IMG/VR virus record: IMGVR_UViG_3300044953_000102
Location: 50,944 to 114,943 of that record
Length of the DNA stretch: 64,000 nt
Direction: 5' to 3' (one strand)
Source: a virus
Both the position numbers and the translations under genes were made by a program. The notes under the pieces were generated by a model. It had not been told where the DNA came from. It was given only the letters and a program-made list of their open reading frames with translations, and made no database searches. Positions 16,667 through 25,000 of this stretch are shown in pieces (the first letter of the stretch is position 1; each line of letters starts with the position of its first letter).

Positions 16667-18376
16667 ATGAAGCCTTTAAATTTAGATAACAGACCATGCT
16701 CTCCAATATCATCTAATTGTGTGATATGGCAAGGACCTACATTAGATTGTATTAGTCTATGTACTGGAGATACTATATCTGATGTTGTAGCAAAAATGGC
16801 TACAGAACTTTGTACATTACTTGATCAAACTAATGTTACAAATTATGACCTTACTTGTCTTGGAATTACATCTTGTGGTCCTCAAGATTTTCAAGCTCTT
16901 ATACAATTACTAATTGATAAAATTTGTGAACTTCAAGGTTTACCAGTTAATCAACTTCAGTCAACTTCTACATGTCCAGATTGTTTGGTTTCAGTAGCTC
17001 CATGTTTTGTAGAAAATGGTCAAACTACAATGCAGTTGATTGACTATGTTCAAATGATTGCAAATAAACTTTGTGATTTAATTGCACAAATTGCAGACAT
17101 ACAAACTCAAATAGACAATTTGGATATTAGAGTTACTGTATTAGAAAATACTCCTCCACCATCATTTACACTTCCAAGTATAGCAGTAGATTGTACATTA
17201 TCAGATGGTGTTATTGTTGGAGGAAATGCTTATACAATTGATCTTATACTAAATGCATTAGTAAATGATGATACTTATGGATACTGTGCACTATTGGGTG
17301 CAACAGGTTTACCTGCTGATATTATCTCTGCAGTATCTGGTGCATGTATTACATCTACCACTCCAACATTGTCTAATGCACCAACACCTTATGGTACTGA
17401 GTATTTAGGTTCTTGGGTTAATACCCCTACTACGGTTGCTGATGCAATTACTAATATTTGGATTGTACTTTGTGATATTTATCAATACTTACAAAGTCCA
17501 ACTTTAAATGTAACTGACACAACTACTGTAAATCTAACATATTCATCTGGAACACTATCTGCACAAGTACAAGATACTGGTTGGCTTGATTTAGATGGTT
17601 TTTCATTTATGGCATCAAATGCTAATAGACCTCAGTGTAGAAGAATAGGAAATGAAGTACATTTTAGAGGATATGTAACAGTACCAATGGGAAATGCTGA
17701 TTCTGGAGGAAGTGGTAGTGTTAATCCTGCAACAAATGCTAATGATTATGTAGGATTAGCTTATGGTAATACATTTAATACTGTGCAATCTGGAAATGCA
17801 CCTGACTCATGTAAATTAGTTACTTATAATAGTGGTGTTTGGGCTGCAGGTAATGTGGGTATTGGATTAAGTTTTAATCTTGGTAATTCTGTTATTCCTT
17901 CTGGAATACTTGCTCCTGGACAACTTTTTGATGGTAGTTATGCTTTAGGTGGTGGGACAAGAAATATTATTTTTAGAACTGTAAGAACTACTGGTGGTAA
18001 AAATGCAGCTCTTCATTCATTAGGAAGTCTTTCTATATCAAGCACTGGTATATTATTTTGGGGAGGCCCATTATATGATGAGACATATCCTTCAGCAGTT
18101 TCTGGTTGGGAATATAGTGGGATTGGTAGAAGTATGATAAGTAATATAATATCTGGAGAAAATGTACCAACATTTACACCAACAGCACCATCAAGTTATA
18201 ATGCAACTGGAGCAGGAGCATATACTCCAAGTTTAACAGGGGTTGCAGATACATGGGCATTTACTCAAAATGCTGGTCATGCAGATCAACTTGGTGGATT
18301 TATAATTAGAATAGATGGTTTAAAAGCATTTATTGATCCTTGTGATCCAATAATACCAACACCATCACCTTGTTAA
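16667..18376 (+). CDS. Fibre protein with conserved N-terminal attachment domain
   Basis: This 569-residue protein is probably a trimeric head or tail fibre for receptor binding. The N-terminus has NCVIWQGPTLDCISLCTGDT and then a heptad-rich helix. This attachment module is, from memory, common in Bacteroidota phages of the Cellulophaga phi14:2 and crAss-like groups. A second coiled coil (about residues 125-160, IADIQTQIDNLDIRVTVLEN) probably drives trimerisation. The C-terminal part begins GWLDLDGFSF and CRRIGNEVHFRGYVTVP, a beta module typical of fibre tips. A Gly/Ser/Asn-rich distal domain of about 200 residues follows and is the likely receptor-binding part. Confidence 0.75.
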   Translation: MKPLNLDNRPCSPISSNCVIWQGPTLDCISLCTGDTISDVVAKMATELCTLLDQTNVTNYDLTCLGITSCGPQDFQALIQLLIDKICELQGLPVNQLQSTSTCPDCLVSVAPCFVENGQTTMQLIDYVQMIANKLCDLIAQIADIQTQIDNLDIRVTVLENTPPPSFTLPSIAVDCTLSDGVIVGGNAYTIDLILNALVNDDTYGYCALLGATGLPADIISAVSGACITSTTPTLSNAPTPYGTEYLGSWVNTPTTVADAITNIWIVLCDIYQYLQSPTLNVTDTTTVNLTYSSGTLSAQVQDTGWLDLDGFSFMASNANRPQCRRIGNEVHFRGYVTVPMGNADSGGSGSVNPATNANDYVGLAYGNTFNTVQSGNAPDSCKLVTYNSGVWAAGNVGIGLSFNLGNSVIPSGILAPGQLFDGSYALGGGTRNIIFRTVRTTGGKNAALHSLGSLSISSTGILFWGGPLYDETYPSAVSGWEYSGIGRSMISNIISGENVPTFTPTAPSSYNATGAGAYTPSLTGVADTWAFTQNAGHADQLGGFIIRIDGLKAFIDPCDPIIPTPSPC

Positions 18377-18409
18377 TGTATATATAAGTTTAATTAAAAA
18401 ATAAAAAAA

Positions 18410-19711
18410 ATGGCAACTAATAACTGTGGAAATTCAAATTGTGGATGCACAAATACATATACTGTAACGGCACCATGTCCTCCTTCATGCCCTGAAGTAT
18501 TTAATTCATCTTGTATTGTTTACACAGGTACTGATATTTTATGTAATCAAGATACTGTAATTAGCAGATATGATTATCTTGATACTATTATTACTAAACT
18601 AGTAAACTACATCTGTAGCGTTCAAGCTCCAGTAACAGTTGTAGTAGGATCTACTTATGTTGATGTATCTCAAAATACAGTAGGTAATACAACTACATAT
18701 ACTGTATCTGTAGATATTCCTGCACTTCAAGCATATTTTGATATAATTATTTCTCAAACAATTGCAGCTTCAATTTTTGAAGGGCCTGGTATTGATGTAA
18801 GTGTTAATCCAATTACAAATGCTGTAACTATTTCTCATGAAGATACATCAACTGTAGCAAACTTATCAAGCAGTAATTCAGGTAATACTTTTATTCAAGA
18901 TATCTTCTTTACATTTGACACCTTTGGACATGTTACTGGTGCATCAGTTGTTCCTAGTTCTGTAACTCCTCCAAATGATTTTGATAGAGCTCAGATTAAT
19001 CCTGATTTAGGATTTACATGGGGACCTAATAATGATCCAACTAATATTCAAATTGCTGATGCTCCTGGAGATACATTAAACTTTGTGGCTGGAACAGGTA
19101 TTACACTTAATGCAAGTACTGTACCTACTACTGACGCAATTAGAATTACTAACTCTGATCCAGGTTCTGCAGTTACACTTACTTCAGCCGGTGGTACAGA
19201 AACTTTAGTAAATAATGGTACAGGACCTGCTTTAGCAACAAAAGGACTTACTGCAGGAACAGGTATTTCATTAACTGGTACAGCAACTGCAATTACGTTG
19301 ACTAATACAGATCCAGGATCTGCTGTTACTTTAACAGATGCTGGTACTACTGCACATGAATCATTAGTAAATAATGGGGTTGGTCCAGCTCTAGCTACTA
19401 AAGGATTAAAAGCAGGTACTGGAATTTCATTAAGTGCTACTGGTACAGATATTACTATTACTAATACCATTACTTCAGTTGTTCAAAAATACACAACAAC
19501 AACTTTTCTTCCGGGAGCAGGTAGTGTTACTATCACACATAACTTAAACACACTAGATATTGTTGTTGCTGTCTCTCAAGATGGAGTTCCTCCATTAAAT
19601 GGTTTAGTACCTGGTGTTGACTACACTTACACCATTACAAGTTTAAATACAATAAATGTTAATGATGCAGCATTTGGTGGTGGCTCTATTAGAGTTACTG
19701 TTATAGGATAA
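18410..19711 (+). CDS. Second fibre protein with 51-residue repeats
   Basis: This 433-residue protein begins with a Cys-rich segment and SCIVYTGTDILCNQDT, which parallels the attachment motif of the preceding fibre. The middle holds two tandem copies of a 51-residue unit (DPGSAVTLT...LVNNGxGPALATKGL...AGTGIS). This Gly/Thr/Asn beta pattern is typical of trimeric fibre shafts. The C-terminal 75 residues (VTITHNLNTLDIVVAVSQDG, ending IRVTVIG) form a small beta domain common at phage fibre ends. It is closed by a strong terminator, and it probably forms a second fibre or a partner of the first. Confidence is good for fibre but not for whether it sits on head or tail. Confidence 0.7.
   Translation: MATNNCGNSNCGCTNTYTVTAPCPPSCPEVFNSSCIVYTGTDILCNQDTVISRYDYLDTIITKLVNYICSVQAPVTVVVGSTYVDVSQNTVGNTTTYTVSVDIPALQAYFDIIISQTIAASIFEGPGIDVSVNPITNAVTISHEDTSTVANLSSSNSGNTFIQDIFFTFDTFGHVTGASVVPSSVTPPNDFDRAQINPDLGFTWGPNNDPTNIQIADAPGDTLNFVAGTGITLNASTVPTTDAIRITNSDPGSAVTLTSAGGTETLVNNGTGPALATKGLTAGTGISLTGTATAITLTNTDPGSAVTLTDAGTTAHESLVNNGVGPALATKGLKAGTGISLSATGTDITITNTITSVVQKYTTTTFLPGAGSVTITHNLNTLDIVVAVSQDGVPPLNGLVPGVDYTYTITSLNTINVNDAAFGGGSIRVTVIG
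19157..19462 (+). repeat. Two 153-base tandem repeats in fibre gene
   Basis: Copies start at GATCCAGG, 19157 and 19310, with a period of 153 bases (51 codons). Both encode DPGSAVTLT, LVNNG, GPALATKGL and AGTGISL. DNA identity is clear but incomplete, so the duplication is not very recent. Confidence 0.8.
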
Positions 19712-19719
19712 GGTTGCAG

Positions 19720-19742
19720 GTTTGTTGGTTTCTGTAACAAAC
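19720..19742 (+). other. Hairpin upstream of the fibre terminator
   Basis: GTTTGTT (19720-19726) pairs with AACAAAC (19736-19742) around a nine-base loop. It lacks a T run and directly precedes the main terminator. It may stabilise the fibre mRNA end. Confidence 0.5.
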
Positions 19743-19749
19743 AGACAAG

Positions 19750-19777
19750 CCCTCACACTCGTGGGGGTTTTGTTTTA
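19750..19777 (+). terminator. Intrinsic terminator after the fibre genes
   Basis: CCCTCAC (19750-19756) pairs with GTGGGGG (19761-19767; one G-T pair) around the loop ACTC. T-rich TTTTGTTTTA follows. It separates the surface-protein block from the tail block. Confidence 0.85.
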
Positions 19778-19778
19778 T

Positions 19779-19817
19779 TAGTATATTTGTTAAAGTCATT
19801 AATTTTTAGTATATTAA
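19779..19817 (+). promoter_or_regulatory. Candidate promoter with two TAGTATATT elements
   Basis: TAGTATATTTG (19779-19789) and TAGTATATTAA (19807-19817) lie between the terminator and the next gene. The first contains TATATTTG, a match to the Bacteroidota -7 consensus TAnnTTTG, but no TTG is at the expected -33 distance. The string recurs upstream of 12371 and 34537. Confidence 0.4.
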
Positions 19818-19818
19818 T

Positions 19819-20400
19819 ATGAGGGAATTTAATAAACCAAATGTAAAGGCTTCAAGGTATCGACCTGAAGTAAACACTATTTTAAACAAAGAGTTCTTTG
19901 AAAATTTTAAAAAGAAACATCCTAAGTATAAAGACTTAGATAATAAAATGCTTAGAAAAATTATTAAAAGGTTTAATCAAGTATTGCATCAAACAGTTAT
20001 TGATACAAGGGATGGTGTTCAGTTACCCGAACAAATTGGTTGGATCTTTATTGGTACTTGTGAGAGAAGTAAAAAGGACAATATTGATTATGCCAAATCA
20101 AACAAGTATGGTGTAAAGGTAACTAATAACAACTGGGACACAGATGGCAAACTAGCAAAAATATTTTTTACAAACTATGCTCCAAAACACAGAATGAAGA
20201 ACAGAGAATTTTGGGGGTTTCAAGCATGCAGAGATTTTAAAAGAGCAGTAGCTAAAACATATCCTGAAAATTGGAATATGTATGTACAAGTCTTACCAGA
20301 ATCAAAAATTAATAAAGTTTATAATAGTGTACTTTACAAGGATTATATGAATAAAGTTAAAACAAAAGCTCTTAAGAGCTATAATGAATTTGACATATGA
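19819..20400 (+). CDS. HU/IHF-like DNA-binding protein (tentative)
   Basis: This 193-residue basic protein shows a helix (LRKIIKRFNQVLHQTVIDTR), then GVQLPEQIGWIFIGT. A long charged beta/loop region containing NNNWDTDGKLAKIFFTNYAP follows, and then FQACRDFKRAVAKTYPENW. This order parallels HU/IHF proteins (helix pair, QLPGFG-like turn, DNA-binding arm, FKAGKALKDAV-like last helix) but is much longer and diverged. crAss-like phages are known to carry IHF-like proteins in the structural block beside ring proteins, which matches the position here. It overlaps the next gene by four bases (ATGA). It could instead be an unrelated tail completion protein. Confidence 0.45.
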   Translation: MREFNKPNVKASRYRPEVNTILNKEFFENFKKKHPKYKDLDNKMLRKIIKRFNQVLHQTVIDTRDGVQLPEQIGWIFIGTCERSKKDNIDYAKSNKYGVKVTNNNWDTDGKLAKIFFTNYAPKHRMKNREFWGFQACRDFKRAVAKTYPENWNMYVQVLPESKINKVYNSVLYKDYMNKVKTKALKSYNEFDI

Positions 20401-21059
20401 CAACAATAGGTGAAGCCGTATCAAGAGTTAGAAATGCATTAAAAGCTGTTAAGGAAGATCCTTTCTTAACAGATAGAACTATTTATTATGCATTAACTAA
20501 GTATGGTCAGACACTTCTTAAAAGAGAAGACAATCAATTTAGACTAATGAAAATTAGTTCTATATTCAAGGTTCTTCCCTATATTGAACTTATTGATGTA
20601 GATAAAGTAGAAGCAGGATGTATTGGAGTATATTCTGGTTGTTACTTTAAAAGATCAAAAGAAAAACTACCTACTATATTTGATGGTGCTCTAGGTCCTA
20701 TTATACGTACTGTGTCTTCAATAGATGGTACAATAGAAATGTTTAGAACTGATCCAGGTACTTGGATTTCTATAACTAAATCTACAACTTTTAAATATAA
20801 TACAAGAAAATACTTTTGGTATTTAAACGGATACTTGTATGCACCAAATATTGATTGGGATGCTGTAAGAATGGAAGCAGTGTTTGAAGGTAAAGTAGAT
20901 GCATGTGATACAGATCCTTGTCTTATTAGACAAGATGATCCACTTCCTTTTCCAGAATATTTATTTTCTGAGGTAGAGCAATTTGTAATAAAAGAATTAA
21001 CTATAGCTATGCAAGTACCTACAGATGGTGCTGATGATAGTCAAAATGTACTTAGATAA
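20397..21059 (+). CDS. Ring/tail adaptor-like structural protein
   Basis: This 220-residue protein has an N-terminal helix pair (IGEAVSRVRNALKAVKED, then RTIYYALTKYGQTLLKRE), a beta-rich middle ending in a WYLNGYLYAPNIDWDAVRME strand pair, and a C-terminal helix. Two Cys (DACDTDPCLI) lie in the loop before PFPEYLFSEVEQFVIKEL. The strand, Cys loop and helix order matches the proteins at 10973 and 21059. It overlaps both neighbours (ATGA, TAATG), indicating tight coupling within the tail operon. From memory this family is conserved in crAss-like phages as a ring or connector component. No enzymatic motif is present. Confidence 0.6.
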   Translation: MTTIGEAVSRVRNALKAVKEDPFLTDRTIYYALTKYGQTLLKREDNQFRLMKISSIFKVLPYIELIDVDKVEAGCIGVYSGCYFKRSKEKLPTIFDGALGPIIRTVSSIDGTIEMFRTDPGTWISITKSTTFKYNTRKYFWYLNGYLYAPNIDWDAVRMEAVFEGKVDACDTDPCLIRQDDPLPFPEYLFSEVEQFVIKELTIAMQVPTDGADDSQNVLR

Positions 21060-22057
21060 TGGACTTTAACTATACTCTTAAATATAGAACATTTGACCAA
21101 CTCTTGGAAGATGTAACTATTGACTTACATACTTTTGCTCTAGAAAATATGATAGAGCCTCAGCAACTTATAAAGCTTGTAAGAAAAGTTAATTATCAGT
21201 TAGGTCTTAGAATTAACCAAACAAAGGAAGTTATATTAGATGTAACTCATCACAAAGTAAAATTACCGGATGATTTTTATACATTCAATTATGCACTTAT
21301 TTGTGGTGATTTTAAAGAAGTAATAGGTTATGATGGTATGGCTGGTGGTACAAATATTCAAGAATTACCATATACTGATTGGCCAAATAATATTACAGAG
21401 TGTGGTTGTCCTGTAGATAACACATGTTGTTTAAATGGTAAAGAAGGAATATGCATTACACATAATCCACAAGAACCATATGGTGATCCATTAGCAAAAC
21501 CAAGGGTGTTTCTAAATTGTAAGAATGAGGCATATGAACTTATTCAAGTGATTAATCCAAGTGTAACTAGATTATTTAGATATCTCAAACCTTTGAGAAT
21601 GAAATCTAGTCAAGAGATTGAATGTGAATGTCCAAATCTTTATTATAATACTGCAGATCAAGGTTGGATTAAAGATGGATTTTTAAATACAACATTTGAA
21701 TGTGGTAAAGTATATTTAAATTATCAGGGAGATATGACTGATGACAATGGACACTTGCTTGTTCCAGATCATGAGTTACTTAATGAATATTATGAGTATG
21801 CATTAAAATCTAGAATCTTTGAAAATTTATTTTTAAATGGTGAAGATGTTTCACAAAGAATGCAAGTTGTTGAAACTAGACTTAGAGAGGCTAGAAATAA
21901 TGCTATTAGTTTAGTTAATACACCAAACTTTAGAGAAATGGAAAAACTTTGGTGGACAAATAGAAAAGCAATGTATGGCAAGTATTACTATATGTTTATG
22001 AGCCATTCACCAAATAATCCATACATAAGAGGAAATACAAACAATAGAGTTCTTTAA
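21059..22057 (+). CDS. Ring/tail adaptor-like structural protein
   Basis: This 332-residue protein starts with an all-helical domain (LIKLVRKVNYQLGLRINQTK) followed by HHKVKLPDDFYTFNYALICG, a pattern of gp11-like adaptor or tail-tube proteins. The middle has a Cys-rich insertion (ECGCPVDNTCC, and ECECP later). The C-terminal half shows the strand FECGKVYLNYQGDMTDDNG, then LLVPDHELLNEYYEYALKSR, and ends with Trp/Tyr-rich helices. It lies between another ring-like protein and the giant tail hub gene. In crAss-like phages this position holds a conserved ring protein at the portal-tail junction. The Cys-rich insertion may bind metal. Confidence 0.65.
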   Translation: MDFNYTLKYRTFDQLLEDVTIDLHTFALENMIEPQQLIKLVRKVNYQLGLRINQTKEVILDVTHHKVKLPDDFYTFNYALICGDFKEVIGYDGMAGGTNIQELPYTDWPNNITECGCPVDNTCCLNGKEGICITHNPQEPYGDPLAKPRVFLNCKNEAYELIQVINPSVTRLFRYLKPLRMKSSQEIECECPNLYYNTADQGWIKDGFLNTTFECGKVYLNYQGDMTDDNGHLLVPDHELLNEYYEYALKSRIFENLFLNGEDVSQRMQVVETRLREARNNAISLVNTPNFREMEKLWWTNRKAMYGKYYYMFMSHSPNNPYIRGNTNNRVL

Positions 22058-22059
22058 TT

Positions 22060-25000
22060 ATGGCGAAATATCAAGGATTACAAGATACTAGCAAATCTTT
22101 TACTAATTCATTTACTAAAGGATTAAATAAAGACTCAGACCCTTCATTTGTACAAGAAGGGATGTGGACACATGCTATCAATGTTGTAAATAATACAATT
22201 GAAGGTGACGTAGGTACATTATCTAATGAAACATCAAATATCTTATGTGCCTCAGTAGGTAGATCAATGCCTGCAACAGTAACTGAAAAATTTATTCTGG
22301 GTGCAATTTATTTATACTCTGATAAATGGATAATTTATTCTGTAGGTTATAATGCAATAGGATTAGCCGTTACTTCAGAAATAGGATTGCTTGAAGAAGA
22401 TGTTTGTACATATAGAGAAATAGTTCAAGATCCTTGTTTAAGCTTTGATAAGCATTACCTTATATCTGGAGCATCAAGGGAAAAAGAAGATTGTTCTTGG
22501 CAAGTATATTGGGCAGATGGTTTAAATCCAGATAGATTTTTAAATATAGGAGATCCTAAACTTTGGCCAACTCCAGATTATCAGTGGGTAGGGGGAACAA
22601 TCAATATGAATTTCTATTCTAATGGTTCAGATACAACCTTTCTTTGGCCTGGAGTTCAATGGGAACAAACTTGTCCTACTCCTGCACCAGCTGGTGGTGG
22701 ACCATATGTTTTAGATTGTGAGCATTGTAGAGATGTAAATAAATTAGATTGTCCTAAAACAAGAATTGCAAGACTAATGGAAACACCATGTCTTAATTTA
22801 ATATTAGGTCAATCTGGTGGGACACTTGCCAACGGTACATATTTTGCAGTAATAGCATATTCAATAAAAGGTCAAAAAGTAACTGATTGGTTTTCTCAAA
22901 GTAATTTTCAGTTTGTTTATACAGAAAATGACTTAGAGGGTTCTTTAACTGTTGAGGTAAGTGCTGACTCAGAAAATTTTGATGAGTTTATTCTAGCAAT
23001 AGTAGAATCAACAAATCAACAAACAGTAGCTACACAGATGGGAATTTATTCTACTAAAACTAGTAGAATTGCTATTGATCAAATTAATCCAAGTAATATT
23101 AAAATCCCATTAGAACAAATACCCATACAAACACCAGTATTTGAAACATCTGATCAAATGACAGATGTTAATGGATATTTAATGAGGGTAGGACCCAGAT
23201 CTAAATTTGATTTTAATTATCAACCTCTCGCTAATTTAATTAGAGCTAAATGGACAAGTGTTGAATACCCGGCAGATTATTATGTAAAGGGTGGTAATAA
23301 AACAAATTATCTTAGAGATGAAGTATATACTTTTTATATAAGATGGATTTATGATACAGGAGATAAATCAGCATCATATCACATTCCTGGTAGGCCCTCA
23401 AAGAATTTTCAAATTCCAGGAGGGATATCTATGGCTGAGACAGATTTCTTTAATGTAACAAATGATAAAAACGTATTAGCAACAGATGACCAAGTATTTG
23501 AAGTATATAACACAGCTTCATTTAGTCCATATCCTACAACATTACCTGGAGCAACACTTGTAAATGGTAAATGGGTTTTACCAGATGGAGGTACATTACT
23601 TGCTGTTGGTGAGATGGGTTATTGGCAATCATCAGAAAGATACCCAAATAATAGACCAGATATATGGAATCCAAGTAAATATTGTTGGACTGGTCCTGCT
23701 GCACAAATTCAACCTGGTCAAACAGAAGGTTACTATGATCTTTGTGGTAAAAACATAAGACATCATAAATTTCCAGAAGACTTTATAAATAATAGTGCTA
23801 ATACAGAAGTAATGCACTTTAGACCTACAACAAATGCAGCAACATCTGGAGATGAATACTTTATAAGGATCATGGGAGTAATGTTTGAAAACATTATTCT
23901 CCCTAAAGATCAAGATGGAAATGATATTCCTGGTATTGTAGGTTATGAAATATTAAGAGGTTCAAGAGAAGGTAACAAAACTATTGTTGCTAAAGGAATG
24001 GTAAATAACTTTAGGACATTTGAGTTAAAAGGTGCACTTGCAAAAAACAGAACAGGGTTATATCCTAACTATCCATATAACACAATACAACCAATTGGTT
24101 GGTCAATAAATCAAAATGACCATAACTATAATGTGAATGATCCTTATATAAAAAATGTAGGTAATAATAATGATGTAGTTAATCAAGATATACCAACTGA
24201 TATATTTACATTTCATTCTCCGGATACAATGTTCCGGACTCCGTTTCTTTCTACTACAGAATTTAAACTGTATGGATCATTAAATGGGTATGCTGATATG
24301 AATTTTCAGGAACCTAATGGTCATCCTAAATTTAAACTGCTTTCTGATTATGTGGTTTTACCAATGATTATAGCTGGAGTTGCAGAAGCAATAATATCTA
24401 TGATTGGTAGAAGAACTATTAATTCTCCAACTATTGTTCCAGGTTCAGGTGCAAGTGATGCAGCAGGTGCTGCTTCTGCAGCAGCTTTAGCAGCAATGCC
24501 AATTGTTACTGGTGCAGCTGCGTCATACAATGCATTTATTGGATCATATTATAGTTCTGGTCAAGCATTAGCAGATGTTTTTTTAATGTTAGCTGGTGGA
24601 TATGGTGCAACACAACTTTCAGCTTTTGATCAAGGTCTTGCTGCTGCCACAGCTGCTGCAGCTACATCAAATGTAGTAGTTCCTGCAACAATAGCTGGAA
24701 CAATAGAATTACCAGATTTTGCATATTTAGATCCAATAACAAGAACTCTTGGAGCATTAAATCAAATTGTATATTATTTTTCAGAAGGTGCAGATATTGC
24801 ATTAAAAATATTTTATGCAATTACACCATATAGACAATATGCATTACAACAAGTAAGTCATGGATATTATAACACTATGTCTAGAATTTCTAATTCTTTA
24901 TTGAAAAGATTTAGAATAGATGACAGTTTTTACATGAGAGATAATATTCAACAAGTATCTAAATATCAAGATGTTACAACTGGTAATTATTATAATTATA

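Noticed and set aside
16667-19711. Diversity-generating retroelement targeting the fibres
   Set aside because: No reverse transcriptase or template repeat is in the window; the only repeat is the in-gene 153-base tandem pair.
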